DNA of 64,000 nucleotides from Aureispira sp. CCB-E. GTDB lineage: Bacteria > Bacteroidota > Bacteroidia > Chitinophagales > Saprospiraceae. The notes under the pieces are model-generated. The model was not told the origin of the DNA and did not search any database. It saw only the letters and a program-made list of their open reading frames with translations. Position numbers and translations under genes: made by a program. The stretch lies in the NCBI RefSeq assembly GCF_031326345.1, contig NZ_CP133671.1:3410001-3474000 (forward strand), given 5' to 3'. This document shows, piece after piece, positions 7,922 to 15,468 of this stretch; the first letter of the stretch is position 1; every line of letters starts with the position of its first letter.

Positions 7922-9853
7922 TTACAAGATTCCTTGTTGTTCTAAAATTGCTTGATAATTAGGATATTTTTTTATTAAGTGTTGAATGACAGGCTGTGCT
8001 TCTTGACGGCGTCCAGTTTGCAACAGCAAACCAACTTTATTGAGCAAGGCATTCTTATAATCAGGGTCTAAAGCCAAGGCTTTGTTATACAGTTGTAGTG
8101 CTTGATTGATATTGCCTTGTTGGGCGTTAAGCAACCCCAAATTAGCCAAAGCCATTTTTCGATTCGGATCTTCTTTTAGAATGAAGTTAAAAACCTTTTT
8201 GGCAGCATTCAACTGCCCTGACTGAGCATAAGTACTACCCAGTTTTTCTTGAAAAATTAAGCTGTACGGCTTTAAATTCGTCGCTTGTTTGTAATAAGCT
8301 AACGCTTTTGGAAGGTTTTTGTTTTTGTATGCTGCTTCACCAATACGATAAGCTGTCCAAGCATCTTGAATTTCCTGTGGTGCTAAGGCAATGGAAACGA
8401 GCAAAGCATACTCTTGTTTGTTAAAATAATAATGTACCAAGGTATTGAATTTTTCGGCTCGGCTAGCTTTTGATAGATCTAGATAATATTTGGCTGAATC
8501 TAAAACTGCTGGAGTACCCATGAATTTATCCCATAAGGCTAGATAACCTCGTGCCATTTCTAGGGGACTTGCATTTTTTATAACCAAACTCTCCAAGCCT
8601 AAAAATCCAGCAATTTCTTCTACTTTTTCTTGACTTAGGGTATCGGGTGATTTAATATTATTTTTGCTAATGTGATGATCTGTAATGTTCACATGAGGAA
8701 TATCAATACTACCAGAGCGTGGCATATGACAACCAACACAATTGTCTTGTTCTAAATTGCGTTGAGCAATCGGTGCAGAACAATTGAACAGCTTGCTTTG
8801 GGTAGAGTTGTCTTTGTGGCAACTCAAGCAGGCGGTGTTATAATTGTTTTTAGTAGTAGAATGCACGTCATGATGTGGGTTATGGCAGGTGATACAAGAC
8901 AATTTTTTAGACACATTGAAACAATCACTTAATTGCAAACGATCTGCTTGGGATGCCATAATAAACCGTTTGTCGGAGTTGGTGAACCGAGGTAAAAACA
9001 CATTCATAACATCTGATAATTCCATCCCTGGTTTAAAATCATAAAAGGTTTTTCCTTCATTCAATACAGCAACTCCTTGAAGGTGACAGCGTTGGCACAA
9101 GTCCATTTGGCGATCAATGGGCAAATGCTTGGGATTTACAATACTATAATCAACATACTTAGAAGTATCAACATGCTTGCCCATCAGTTTTTCTTTGACA
9201 TGAAGCCCTCCAGGACCATGACAGCGTTCACACTCAATGCCCAAAGGCATTTTGTGATACTTGTTATCAGAACCAGTAGCAGGTGTAGGTGTGTGATTGT
9301 GGCACGTTAGGCATTCTGATAAAATAGCACGTCCAAAACGCTCGTTGTTTTCTTCAAAACCTGGCGCTAAATCCCATTTTTTATCTTGGGTATAGTAGGT
9401 GATGGGAGCTTGATAGACGTATCCATTTCTGTTGATCATATGGGAGTTGGTGTGATGCCCTGAACCAATAATGTAGTCAATTCGCTCAATGCGTTTGTGT
9501 ACTGTATCTTTCCCATTCAATCTAAACTCCATAACATACATGACAGAATCTTGGAAATAAGGTTTATAATAAAAATCCAACTGTTTGTCATAAACCAAGG
9601 CACTATCTCCAAATTCAGCAGCTGTTTTTTTTAGATTTGCTTTGCCAAAAGATTGCCCCATTCCTGTTTGGATATAAGTTTGATAAACATTTTGATGGCA
9701 ACTTTGACACATTTGCATGCCAACATATTCAACAGAATCATTAAGATTTAAGAAGGCATCTACTGATTTTTCTGAAGTAGGATTGGGCGCACAAAACCAC
9801 ATACAGGAGGCTATTAAAAGTAAAATTACAATTGGGATACCATATTTTGTCAT
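7922..9853 (-). CDS. Seven-heme c-type cytochrome lipoprotein with C-terminal TPR domain
   Basis: The protein has 643 residues from the ATG at 9853; an upstream ATG would add 29 residues before the signal sequence. A lipobox-like LIASC near residue 18 suggests a lipid anchor. Seven CXXCH heme-binding sites follow: CQSCH (about residue 47), CLTCH, CERCH, CQRCH, CITCH, CLSCH and CVGCH (about 372). Residues from about 460 to the end form tandem tetratricopeptide repeats (YRIGEAAYKNKNLPKALAYY, ALANLGLLNAQQGNINQALQ). The layout matches the Bacteroidota multiheme cytochromes with TPRs, thought to move electrons in the periplasm or at the outer membrane; the redox partner is unknown. It lies 142 bp downstream of the FKBP gene. 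CcmC- and CcmD-like genes at 27.9-29.4 kb could mature it. Confidence 0.9.
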   Translation of the reverse strand: MTKYGIPIVILLLIASCMWFCAPNPTSEKSVDAFLNLNDSVEYVGMQMCQSCHQNVYQTYIQTGMGQSFGKANLKKTAAEFGDSALVYDKQLDFYYKPYFQDSVMYVMEFRLNGKDTVHKRIERIDYIIGSGHHTNSHMINRNGYVYQAPITYYTQDKKWDLAPGFEENNERFGRAILSECLTCHNHTPTPATGSDNKYHKMPLGIECERCHGPGGLHVKEKLMGKHVDTSKYVDYSIVNPKHLPIDRQMDLCQRCHLQGVAVLNEGKTFYDFKPGMELSDVMNVFLPRFTNSDKRFIMASQADRLQLSDCFNVSKKLSCITCHNPHHDVHSTTKNNYNTACLSCHKDNSTQSKLFNCSAPIAQRNLEQDNCVGCHMPRSGSIDIPHVNITDHHISKNNIKSPDTLSQEKVEEIAGFLGLESLVIKNASPLEMARGYLALWDKFMGTPAVLDSAKYYLDLSKASRAEKFNTLVHYYFNKQEYALLVSIALAPQEIQDAWTAYRIGEAAYKNKNLPKALAYYKQATNLKPYSLIFQEKLGSTYAQSGQLNAAKKVFNFILKEDPNRKMALANLGLLNAQQGNINQALQLYNKALALDPDYKNALLNKVGLLLQTGRRQEAQPVIQHLIKKYPNYQAILEQQGIL

Positions 9854-9995
9854 TGAATACCTATTTTTAATCTTATAAGTTGAATTGTTGTCATTGCTAT
9901 GTTTCAAGAAAATACCTAAGCCTCTTAATACACCAAACAAGGCAATAAAAACTAGCTATAGAATTGTAGCTGTTGCGGAATTATTTTTTTGTTGT

Positions 9996-10460
9996 TTAGA
10001 AGTGTGGAAAAACTTCTATTAACTCAATATCAAAAATTACGACTGAATTAGGAGGAATTTTGCCGTGCCCCTCTTCACCATAGGCAAGTCTTGAAGGCAA
10101 AAATAACAACATTTTATCGTTGATATCCATATGAGGAAGGGCTAATTGCCAGCCATAAATGCTCTTATCTAAGTCAACTCTTTCACTTAAATTGTTCGTA
10201 TTATAGACACTAGTGCCATCTAACAAGTAAGCTTTGTATTTTACCTCAACAACAATATCATTGTCTCTTATTGGAGCAACACTGTCACCACTTTCAACAT
10301 AAATATGATAAAATAAATTAGACTGTTTATCTTCTGTTGCATTGATATTATTAGCCAACAAGTAATCTTTTATAAGCTGAATATCGTTGTCGTGTTGGAT
10401 GGCTTCTTTTTGGCAAGACAACATAGATAGAACAAAACATAAAAATATCAAATAACGCAT
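9996..10460 (-). CDS. FKBP-type peptidyl-prolyl isomerase lipoprotein
   Basis: The protein has 154 residues. The N-terminus is a short lipoprotein signal (FLCFVLSMLSC, Cys16) followed by QKE, which resembles the Bacteroidota signal for outer-surface lipoproteins. The FKBP fold occupies about residues 60-154 (VEVKYKAYLLDGTSVYNT, GWQLALPHMDINDKMLLFLP, LAYGEEGHGKIPPNSVVIFD, ending IELIEVFPHF). FKBPs catalyse cis-trans isomerisation of prolyl bonds and help fold exported proteins. Its ATG overlaps the stop of the upstream gene (TAATG at 10462-10458), so the two are almost certainly co-transcribed and translationally coupled. Confidence 0.9.
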   Translation of the reverse strand: MRYLIFLCFVLSMLSCQKEAIQHDNDIQLIKDYLLANNINATEDKQSNLFYHIYVESGDSVAPIRDNDIVVEVKYKAYLLDGTSVYNTNNLSERVDLDKSIYGWQLALPHMDINDKMLLFLPSRLAYGEEGHGKIPPNSVVIFDIELIEVFPHF

Positions 10461-10687
10461 TAGGACTTATTTTTAGAAGCATGTAGAACGATAGGACGTT
10501 TTAGAATTAAGACAGCGTATTGGCTAAAACCATTTTTTTGTCTTGTAAATTGAGTGGTTAATTCCCAACCCATTCTTCCCAGTAGATTTAGTTCATCTTC
10601 TATGAGTTCCATATCTAAATCTATTTTTTTAGAAAATAAGGTGCTTTTGAGAGGCACTGTTAATGTTTTGTATTCGAACTGTTGCAT
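10460..10687 (-). CDS. Small DUF4177-like protein
   Basis: The protein has 75 residues and contains FEYKTLTVPL at the start and LNLLGRMGWELTTQF in the middle, ending YAVLILKRPI. This is the pattern of DUF4177, a small soluble family of unknown function. The ATG at 10687 is preferred over 10726, because the longer start would fall inside the stem of a strong terminator (10714-10750). Its stop codon overlaps the ATG of the FKBP gene. Confidence 0.72.
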   Translation of the reverse strand: MQQFEYKTLTVPLKSTLFSKKIDLDMELIEDELNLLGRMGWELTTQFTRQKNGFSQYAVLILKRPIVLHASKNKS

Positions 10688-10713
10688 TGGTGTATTGATT
10701 TTGGATGAGTCTA

Positions 10714-10750
10714 TAAAAAAATACAAGATGCGAGCAAACTCACATCTTGT
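10714..10750 (-). terminator. Intrinsic terminator of the endonuclease/phosphatase gene
   Basis: The stem ACAAGATG-C-GAG (10723-10734) pairs with CTC-A-CATCTTGT (10739-10750) around the loop CAAA. On the minus strand it is followed by a T-run (complement of the A's at 10715-10721). It ends the gene whose stop is at 10847 and separates it from the small gene starting at 10687. Confidence 0.88.
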
Positions 10751-10846
10751 ACAGATGAATCGGTTGATTGCTTCAACCCAAAATACAGATTTATTTTGAA
10801 TTTTGTTTGCAGATAGAATTGCTATCCTTAAAACAAATTATTCTCC

Positions 10847-11914
10847 TTAAGGTTTTGGTTGTACTTTTTTTACCAAATAAACACAAACAGGCAAGTGATC
10901 GCTGTAACCACCAACGTACTTGCCAAAAGAGTACGTGCGGAAAGGATAGCCCTTAAAACGTCCTGCTTTACTAATTAAGTAAGATTTATTAAAAATAGAA
11001 TTTTTGTAAAAATAATACCCTTCACCATCATTTTGTGTAATAGATTGGCTTAGGATAATTTGATCAAACAGGTTCCAAGAATCGCGGTAAGCCAAGGTGC
11101 CAATCCCTGCTTTATACAATTTGCCCCAAGGGTTGTAAAAACCACCTTTTTTGACTTGTCCTTTTTTGTCTTTGGCATTGATAACATCCTTAACACTAGG
11201 ACTAACAGGGTCGTCATTTAAATCCCCCATGATAATAATTTTAGCCCTAGGGTTCTCATCTTGAATACCTGCAATAAAGTCTTTGCAATATTTGGCCGCT
11301 CCTTCACGAAGGTAAGAACCGCCTCTACGAGAAGGCCAGTGGCAAACAATTATATGAACTATATCACCGTCCAAACGCCCCTTTACCCATAACATATCTC
11401 TTGTCCAAACAGTATCTCTTTTGGCTGCATCAGGAGTTTTATCATAAAAAAGCTTTGGCGTAATTTTACCACTCTCGATGACTTTAAAATATTTGGGATT
11501 GTAAAGCAGTGCAACATCAATACCTCGTTTATCTAATGATTCGTAATGAACAATTTGATAATTTCTATTTTTTATTTTAGGCTGTTGAGTAAAATCTTCT
11601 AAAACTTTTCTGTTTTCAATCTCTGCAACGCCCAAGATAGCTGGACCATCGGGAGTTAGCTCTGTACCAAGTTCAGAAACGACATGAGATAAATTACCCA
11701 GCTTCTCTTGATAAACTTTGGAATTATAGAGTAACTTTCCGTTTGGTGTAAAATCTCCGTCTCGTTTGCCTTTTGTGTCTACGGTGTCAAATAAATTTTC
11801 AAAGTTATAAAACCCTACGCAAACCACTTTATGAGCTTGTTTTTCTGCTTGAGCAAAACTAAAAGTACTTATTAATAATAAGCTTAATAGAGATAACAGT
11901 GTCTGTTTTTTCAT
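10847..11914 (-). CDS. Secreted endonuclease/exonuclease/phosphatase (EEP) family protein
   Basis: The protein has 355 residues with a signal peptide (about 1-21, ending STFSFAQ). Catalytic blocks of the DNase I/EEP fold are visible in order: NFENLFDT, GVAEIENRKVL with the metal-binding Glu, the HWPSRRGG block with the catalytic His, GDLNDDP, and a final YSDHLPVCVYL. Substrates in this superfamily include DNA, RNA, inositol phosphates and sphingomyelin, so specificity is open. The divergent TonB receptor and the DUF5689 lipoprotein nearby, with which such enzymes often cluster in Bacteroidota, suggest scavenging of extracellular nucleic acid or phosphate. A good promoter candidate lies at 12132-12161. 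Confidence 0.9.
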   Translation of the reverse strand: MKKQTLLSLLSLLLISTFSFAQAEKQAHKVVCVGFYNFENLFDTVDTKGKRDGDFTPNGKLLYNSKVYQEKLGNLSHVVSELGTELTPDGPAILGVAEIENRKVLEDFTQQPKIKNRNYQIVHYESLDKRGIDVALLYNPKYFKVIESGKITPKLFYDKTPDAAKRDTVWTRDMLWVKGRLDGDIVHIIVCHWPSRRGGSYLREGAAKYCKDFIAGIQDENPRAKIIIMGDLNDDPVSPSVKDVINAKDKKGQVKKGGFYNPWGKLYKAGIGTLAYRDSWNLFDQIILSQSITQNDGEGYYFYKNSIFNKSYLISKAGRFKGYPFRTYSFGKYVGGYSDHLPVCVYLVKKVQPKP

Positions 11915-12490
11915 TTTATTATTGATTGATATAATGATTTGGAACGCTTAGAACGTTTCATTGATATGATGATTTGGAAAGCAGAAAGAAAAAGCTAATG
12001 GTGTATTGTTTCATTTGATTGCTAAAAAATGGGTATTAACTTCAACAATATGCTTCCTAAATAGCTTCTAGTTAGTCTGTTTTCAAATAACAATATGTAT
12101 ACACTATTCTATTTTTGTACCAAAAAACGCACAAATATAGAATTTCTTGGAGTTACGGCAATATGAATGCTGCATTTATCTTTAATTCTAGCGCATAAAT
12201 CAATTTTTTTAACCTTCCCGCAACTTATATTTAACAAAGCAATCTACCTAATCGTAGTAATTGGGGGCAGAATTGCACAATTCGTGTCAAAAAAAGCAAA
12301 ATTGGAGATGGTTAACTTTTTTTATTCGGACAAGCATTAACTTTTTATTAAGTTTGCAGCTCAATGTGAGTTTTATTCCTTCCTTATTTGTAACTTGCAG
12401 CCTCAAATTAGAACAGAACAACCCAATGAAATTAGGGCAAGCAGGAAGATGGCAATTTTTCTGTGGATTGATTAAAACAAAAACTAAGAT
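11915..12490. other. Divergent intergenic region between the EEP gene and the TonB receptor
   Basis: The 576-bp gap carries a leftward promoter candidate (12132-12161) and a possible rightward -7 box TATTTTTG (12110-12117). Short overlapping open frames on both strands near 12261-12506 have no family features and I do not regard them as genes. Confidence 0.55.
12132..12161 (-). promoter_or_regulatory. Bacteroidota-type promoter candidate for the EEP gene
   Basis: On the minus strand TTG (12161-12159) is followed after 19 bases by TATATTTG (12139-12132), fitting the -33 TTG / -7 TAnnTTTG consensus. The predicted transcript would have a leader of about 215 nt before the ATG at 11914. Confidence 0.55.
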
Positions 12491-15328
12491 ATGCAGCATT
12501 GTTTAAAAAGTATGTTTGTACTCTTGCTGAGTTTTTCAGCATGTTTGATGTACGGGCAAGGATCTGTAAAAGGAGTTATGCAAGACGCCGGCAACAAAGG
12601 TAAATTAGCCGGGGTTTTGGTCGAGATTCAAGGCACAGATTTTTATGCTCAAACAAATTCCTCAGGAATGTTTGAAATTACCGCCATACCTTATGGCGAA
12701 TACACCATTCAATTTAGTGCAGAAGGCTACGGCTTGGAGACTAAAACTATTAAAATTACGGATGGTGTTTTGGATTTAGGGGTTGTGAACTTGGATAATA
12801 TTGGAGCTGAAAACCCAGCAGCAGAAGATATTATTCCTACCATTATGTTATCCGATGAGCAAATCGAAAATGGTGCAGGTGGAACACAGTCGATTTCTGG
12901 TGTTCTGAATGCCAACAATGACGTGCTTTCTTCTAAAGTAGCATTTGCTTGGGGGGCTGCTCGATTTAGACTACGAGGCTATGGTTCAGAGAATACCACT
13001 GTATTTATGAATAATATTCCTATGAACGACCTAGAATCTGGTCGTCCTACTTGGTGGTCTTGGTCTGGGCTAAACGACGTTATGCGCAATCGTTCGTCTT
13101 CTCTAGGTTTGGCTGCAACAGCCTACACACTAGGAGATATCGGTGGAGCTTCGTCTTTAGATAGCCGTGCAGGAAGTCAACGTAAAGGACTAACTTTTAC
13201 CTATTCTTATGCCAACCGTTCTTACAATCATCGTGCAATGTTGACGTACAATACAGGGCTTTTGCCAAGTGGTTGGGCGTTTTCTGCCTCTGGTTCTTGG
13301 CGTTATTCTGAGAATGGTGCCTTTATAAAAGGAGCTTCTTACAATGCTGCTTCTTACTTCTTGTCAGTAGAAAAACGATTCAAAAAACATTCTTTCTCCT
13401 TTACAGCTATGGGAGCTCCTTCTGTGAGAGGAAAGGGGAGTCCAGCTACACAAGAAATGTTTAGTTTAGCGAACAGCCATTATTACAACCCCAACTGGGG
13501 CTATCAAACAAGTGGCGTAACTGGCAAAAAACAGATTAGAAACTCTAGAATGACAGACTCTCATCAACCTTTGTTTATTCTAACGCACGAAGCGCAGTTG
13601 AGTGAGAAACTAAAGCTTACAACTGCCGCTAGTTACCAATTTGGCAAGTATGGTAGTACGGCATTAGATTGGTATGATGCGCAGGATCCTCGTCCTCAGT
13701 ATTATAGAAATTTGCCTTCTTATATTGAAGATCCTATTCAAAGCCGCTTAGCTTCAGATTTGTATGTTCAAAACGAAGCCGCTCGCCAAGTAAATTGGGA
13801 TAGAATGTTTGAGGTAAATAGAAACTCTTATGATTTTGTTGCCGATGCTAACGGAGTACAAGGGGATACCGTATGGGGCAATCGTGCTCGCTATGTAGTA
13901 GAAGAGCGTCGTTACGATAGTCAAAAAGCCAATTTCAATATGATTTTGAATGCTAATGCAGCAAAATTCTTAAATATCGACGCAGGATTGACTTACCAGT
14001 TTTATAATAGCAAGAATTTCAAAGTGTTGGAAGATTTGTTAGGAGCCGATTTTTATGTTGATATCAATCGTTTTGTAGAGCGTGACTCGGCAGCTGTTGG
14101 AAATACATCTGCTTCGCAAAATGACTTGGCTAACCCAAATCGAATTTTAAAAGAAGGAGATGTGTTTGGTTATAATTACGAAGCATTTATCCATAAAGCA
14201 TCGGCTTGGGCTCAATTGAACTTTACATTCAACAAGTTGGACTTCTTTGTGGGGGGACAAGGAAATTATACCACATTTTGGCGTAAAGGAAATGTTCAAA
14301 ATGGACAATTTCCAGATAACTCTTTAGGAAAGTCAGAAGAGCAACAGTTCTTTAATTATACAGTAAAAGGTGGGGTAACGTACAAAATTGATGGACGTAA
14401 TTATTTATATGCCAACGGTTCATACCAAACTAAGGCACCTTATTTCCGTTATGCTTATGTAGCACCTCGTACAAGAGATCAAGTAACAGATAGTTTGAGA
14501 AGTTCTAGCAACTACTCTGTAGAAGGTGGATATATTTTAAAAGCACCTCGATTTAAAGCTAAGGTGACAGGTTATTATACGAAGTTCCAAAATGAATTTT
14601 TTCAACGTAGTTTCTACTTGGATAGAAGTGGTTCGCCAGCAGGAATTGGAGGAAACTTTGTGAATTATGTCATGACAGGGATCGAAAAGCAACATGCAGG
14701 AATCGAGTTAGCGGGAGAAGTTAATTTGAATGGAAATGTTACGTTAAGTGCAGCAGCAGCAATAGGAGAGTATATTTATACTTCTAGACCAAAAGCTACT
14801 TTATACTTAGATAATGATCCTACTATAGCTAGAGGAACGCAAACTATTTATTTGAAAAACTTTTATGTTCCGAATACGCCACAGATGGCTTTTAATGTAG
14901 GCGTATGGTGGCGTGCACCTAAATTCTGGTCGTTTAGCTTTAACTTTAGCTATACTCATGCCACTTACTCGGATATGAACTTTGATAGACGTACTATTCA
15001 AGCTGTTTCGAATACAGGATTGGCACCAGAATATGTACAAGATGCTGTACAACCAGGTTCTGACTTGTGGAAAAGCATTCTTTATCAGGAGCAATTACCA
15101 GGCAACTTTATGGCTGATATTTACATTCGTAAATCATGGAAAGTTAAAAACTTTTATGTCATATTGGGAGCTGGCGTTAGTAATATCTTGAATAATACAA
15201 ATATGAGAACAAGTGGATTTGAGCAGTTCCGATTTGATTATGAAGGGAAGAATGTAGACCGTTTCCCAAATACTTATTACTATGCTTATGGTACAAACTT
15301 TATGATTAGTTTGACCTTTAGAATGTAA
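12491..15328 (+). CDS. TonB-dependent outer membrane receptor with carboxypeptidase-like regulatory domain
   Basis: The protein has 945 residues. A signal peptide (about 1-22, ending LMYGQ) is followed by a CarboxypepD_reg-like beta-sandwich (about 24-98: GSVKGVMQDAGNKGKLAGVL, GMFEITAIPYGEYTIQFSAE). A plug domain comes next (about 130-230: FRLRGYGSENTTVFMNNIPM). The rest is a long beta-barrel with alternating aromatic strands ending in FMISLTFRM, a C-terminal aromatic typical of barrel proteins. These receptors import ligands across the outer membrane using TonB energy. Here the cargo is inferred to be a nucleic-acid breakdown product or similar, from the adjacent secreted EEP enzyme and DUF5689 lipoprotein. 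Confidence 0.93.
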   Translation: MQHCLKSMFVLLLSFSACLMYGQGSVKGVMQDAGNKGKLAGVLVEIQGTDFYAQTNSSGMFEITAIPYGEYTIQFSAEGYGLETKTIKITDGVLDLGVVNLDNIGAENPAAEDIIPTIMLSDEQIENGAGGTQSISGVLNANNDVLSSKVAFAWGAARFRLRGYGSENTTVFMNNIPMNDLESGRPTWWSWSGLNDVMRNRSSSLGLAATAYTLGDIGGASSLDSRAGSQRKGLTFTYSYANRSYNHRAMLTYNTGLLPSGWAFSASGSWRYSENGAFIKGASYNAASYFLSVEKRFKKHSFSFTAMGAPSVRGKGSPATQEMFSLANSHYYNPNWGYQTSGVTGKKQIRNSRMTDSHQPLFILTHEAQLSEKLKLTTAASYQFGKYGSTALDWYDAQDPRPQYYRNLPSYIEDPIQSRLASDLYVQNEAARQVNWDRMFEVNRNSYDFVADANGVQGDTVWGNRARYVVEERRYDSQKANFNMILNANAAKFLNIDAGLTYQFYNSKNFKVLEDLLGADFYVDINRFVERDSAAVGNTSASQNDLANPNRILKEGDVFGYNYEAFIHKASAWAQLNFTFNKLDFFVGGQGNYTTFWRKGNVQNGQFPDNSLGKSEEQQFFNYTVKGGVTYKIDGRNYLYANGSYQTKAPYFRYAYVAPRTRDQVTDSLRSSSNYSVEGGYILKAPRFKAKVTGYYTKFQNEFFQRSFYLDRSGSPAGIGGNFVNYVMTGIEKQHAGIELAGEVNLNGNVTLSAAAAIGEYIYTSRPKATLYLDNDPTIARGTQTIYLKNFYVPNTPQMAFNVGVWWRAPKFWSFSFNFSYTHATYSDMNFDRRTIQAVSNTGLAPEYVQDAVQPGSDLWKSILYQEQLPGNFMADIYIRKSWKVKNFYVILGAGVSNILNNTNMRTSGFEQFRFDYEGKNVDRFPNTYYYAYGTNFMISLTFRM

Positions 15329-15364
15329 AATTTTAATTTAAAAACAACCATTATTTCATATAAT

Positions 15365-15409
15365 GTATTCAATGGGGTATTTGATTATTATGAATAGTCC
15401 ATTGAATAC
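15365..15409. repeat. 11-bp inverted repeat between the receptor and lipoprotein genes
   Basis: GTATTCAATGG (15365-15375) and CCATTGAATAC (15399-15409) are perfect complements around a 23-base loop. There is no T-run after it, so it is unlikely to terminate fully. It may be an mRNA-stabilising or processing hairpin that sets receptor to lipoprotein ratios, or a regulator site. A 'CACGAAGTAT' fragment of the dispersed repeat follows at 15428. Confidence 0.55.
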
Positions 15410-15468
15410 AAAGTGGTCGATAAAAACCACGAAGTATCATTAACTTATAATTATATAATAATAGCCTT

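Noticed and set aside
12261-12506. Open frames on both strands in the gap before the TonB receptor
   Set aside because: They overlap each other and the receptor start, have no family motifs or signal sequence, and look like chance openings.
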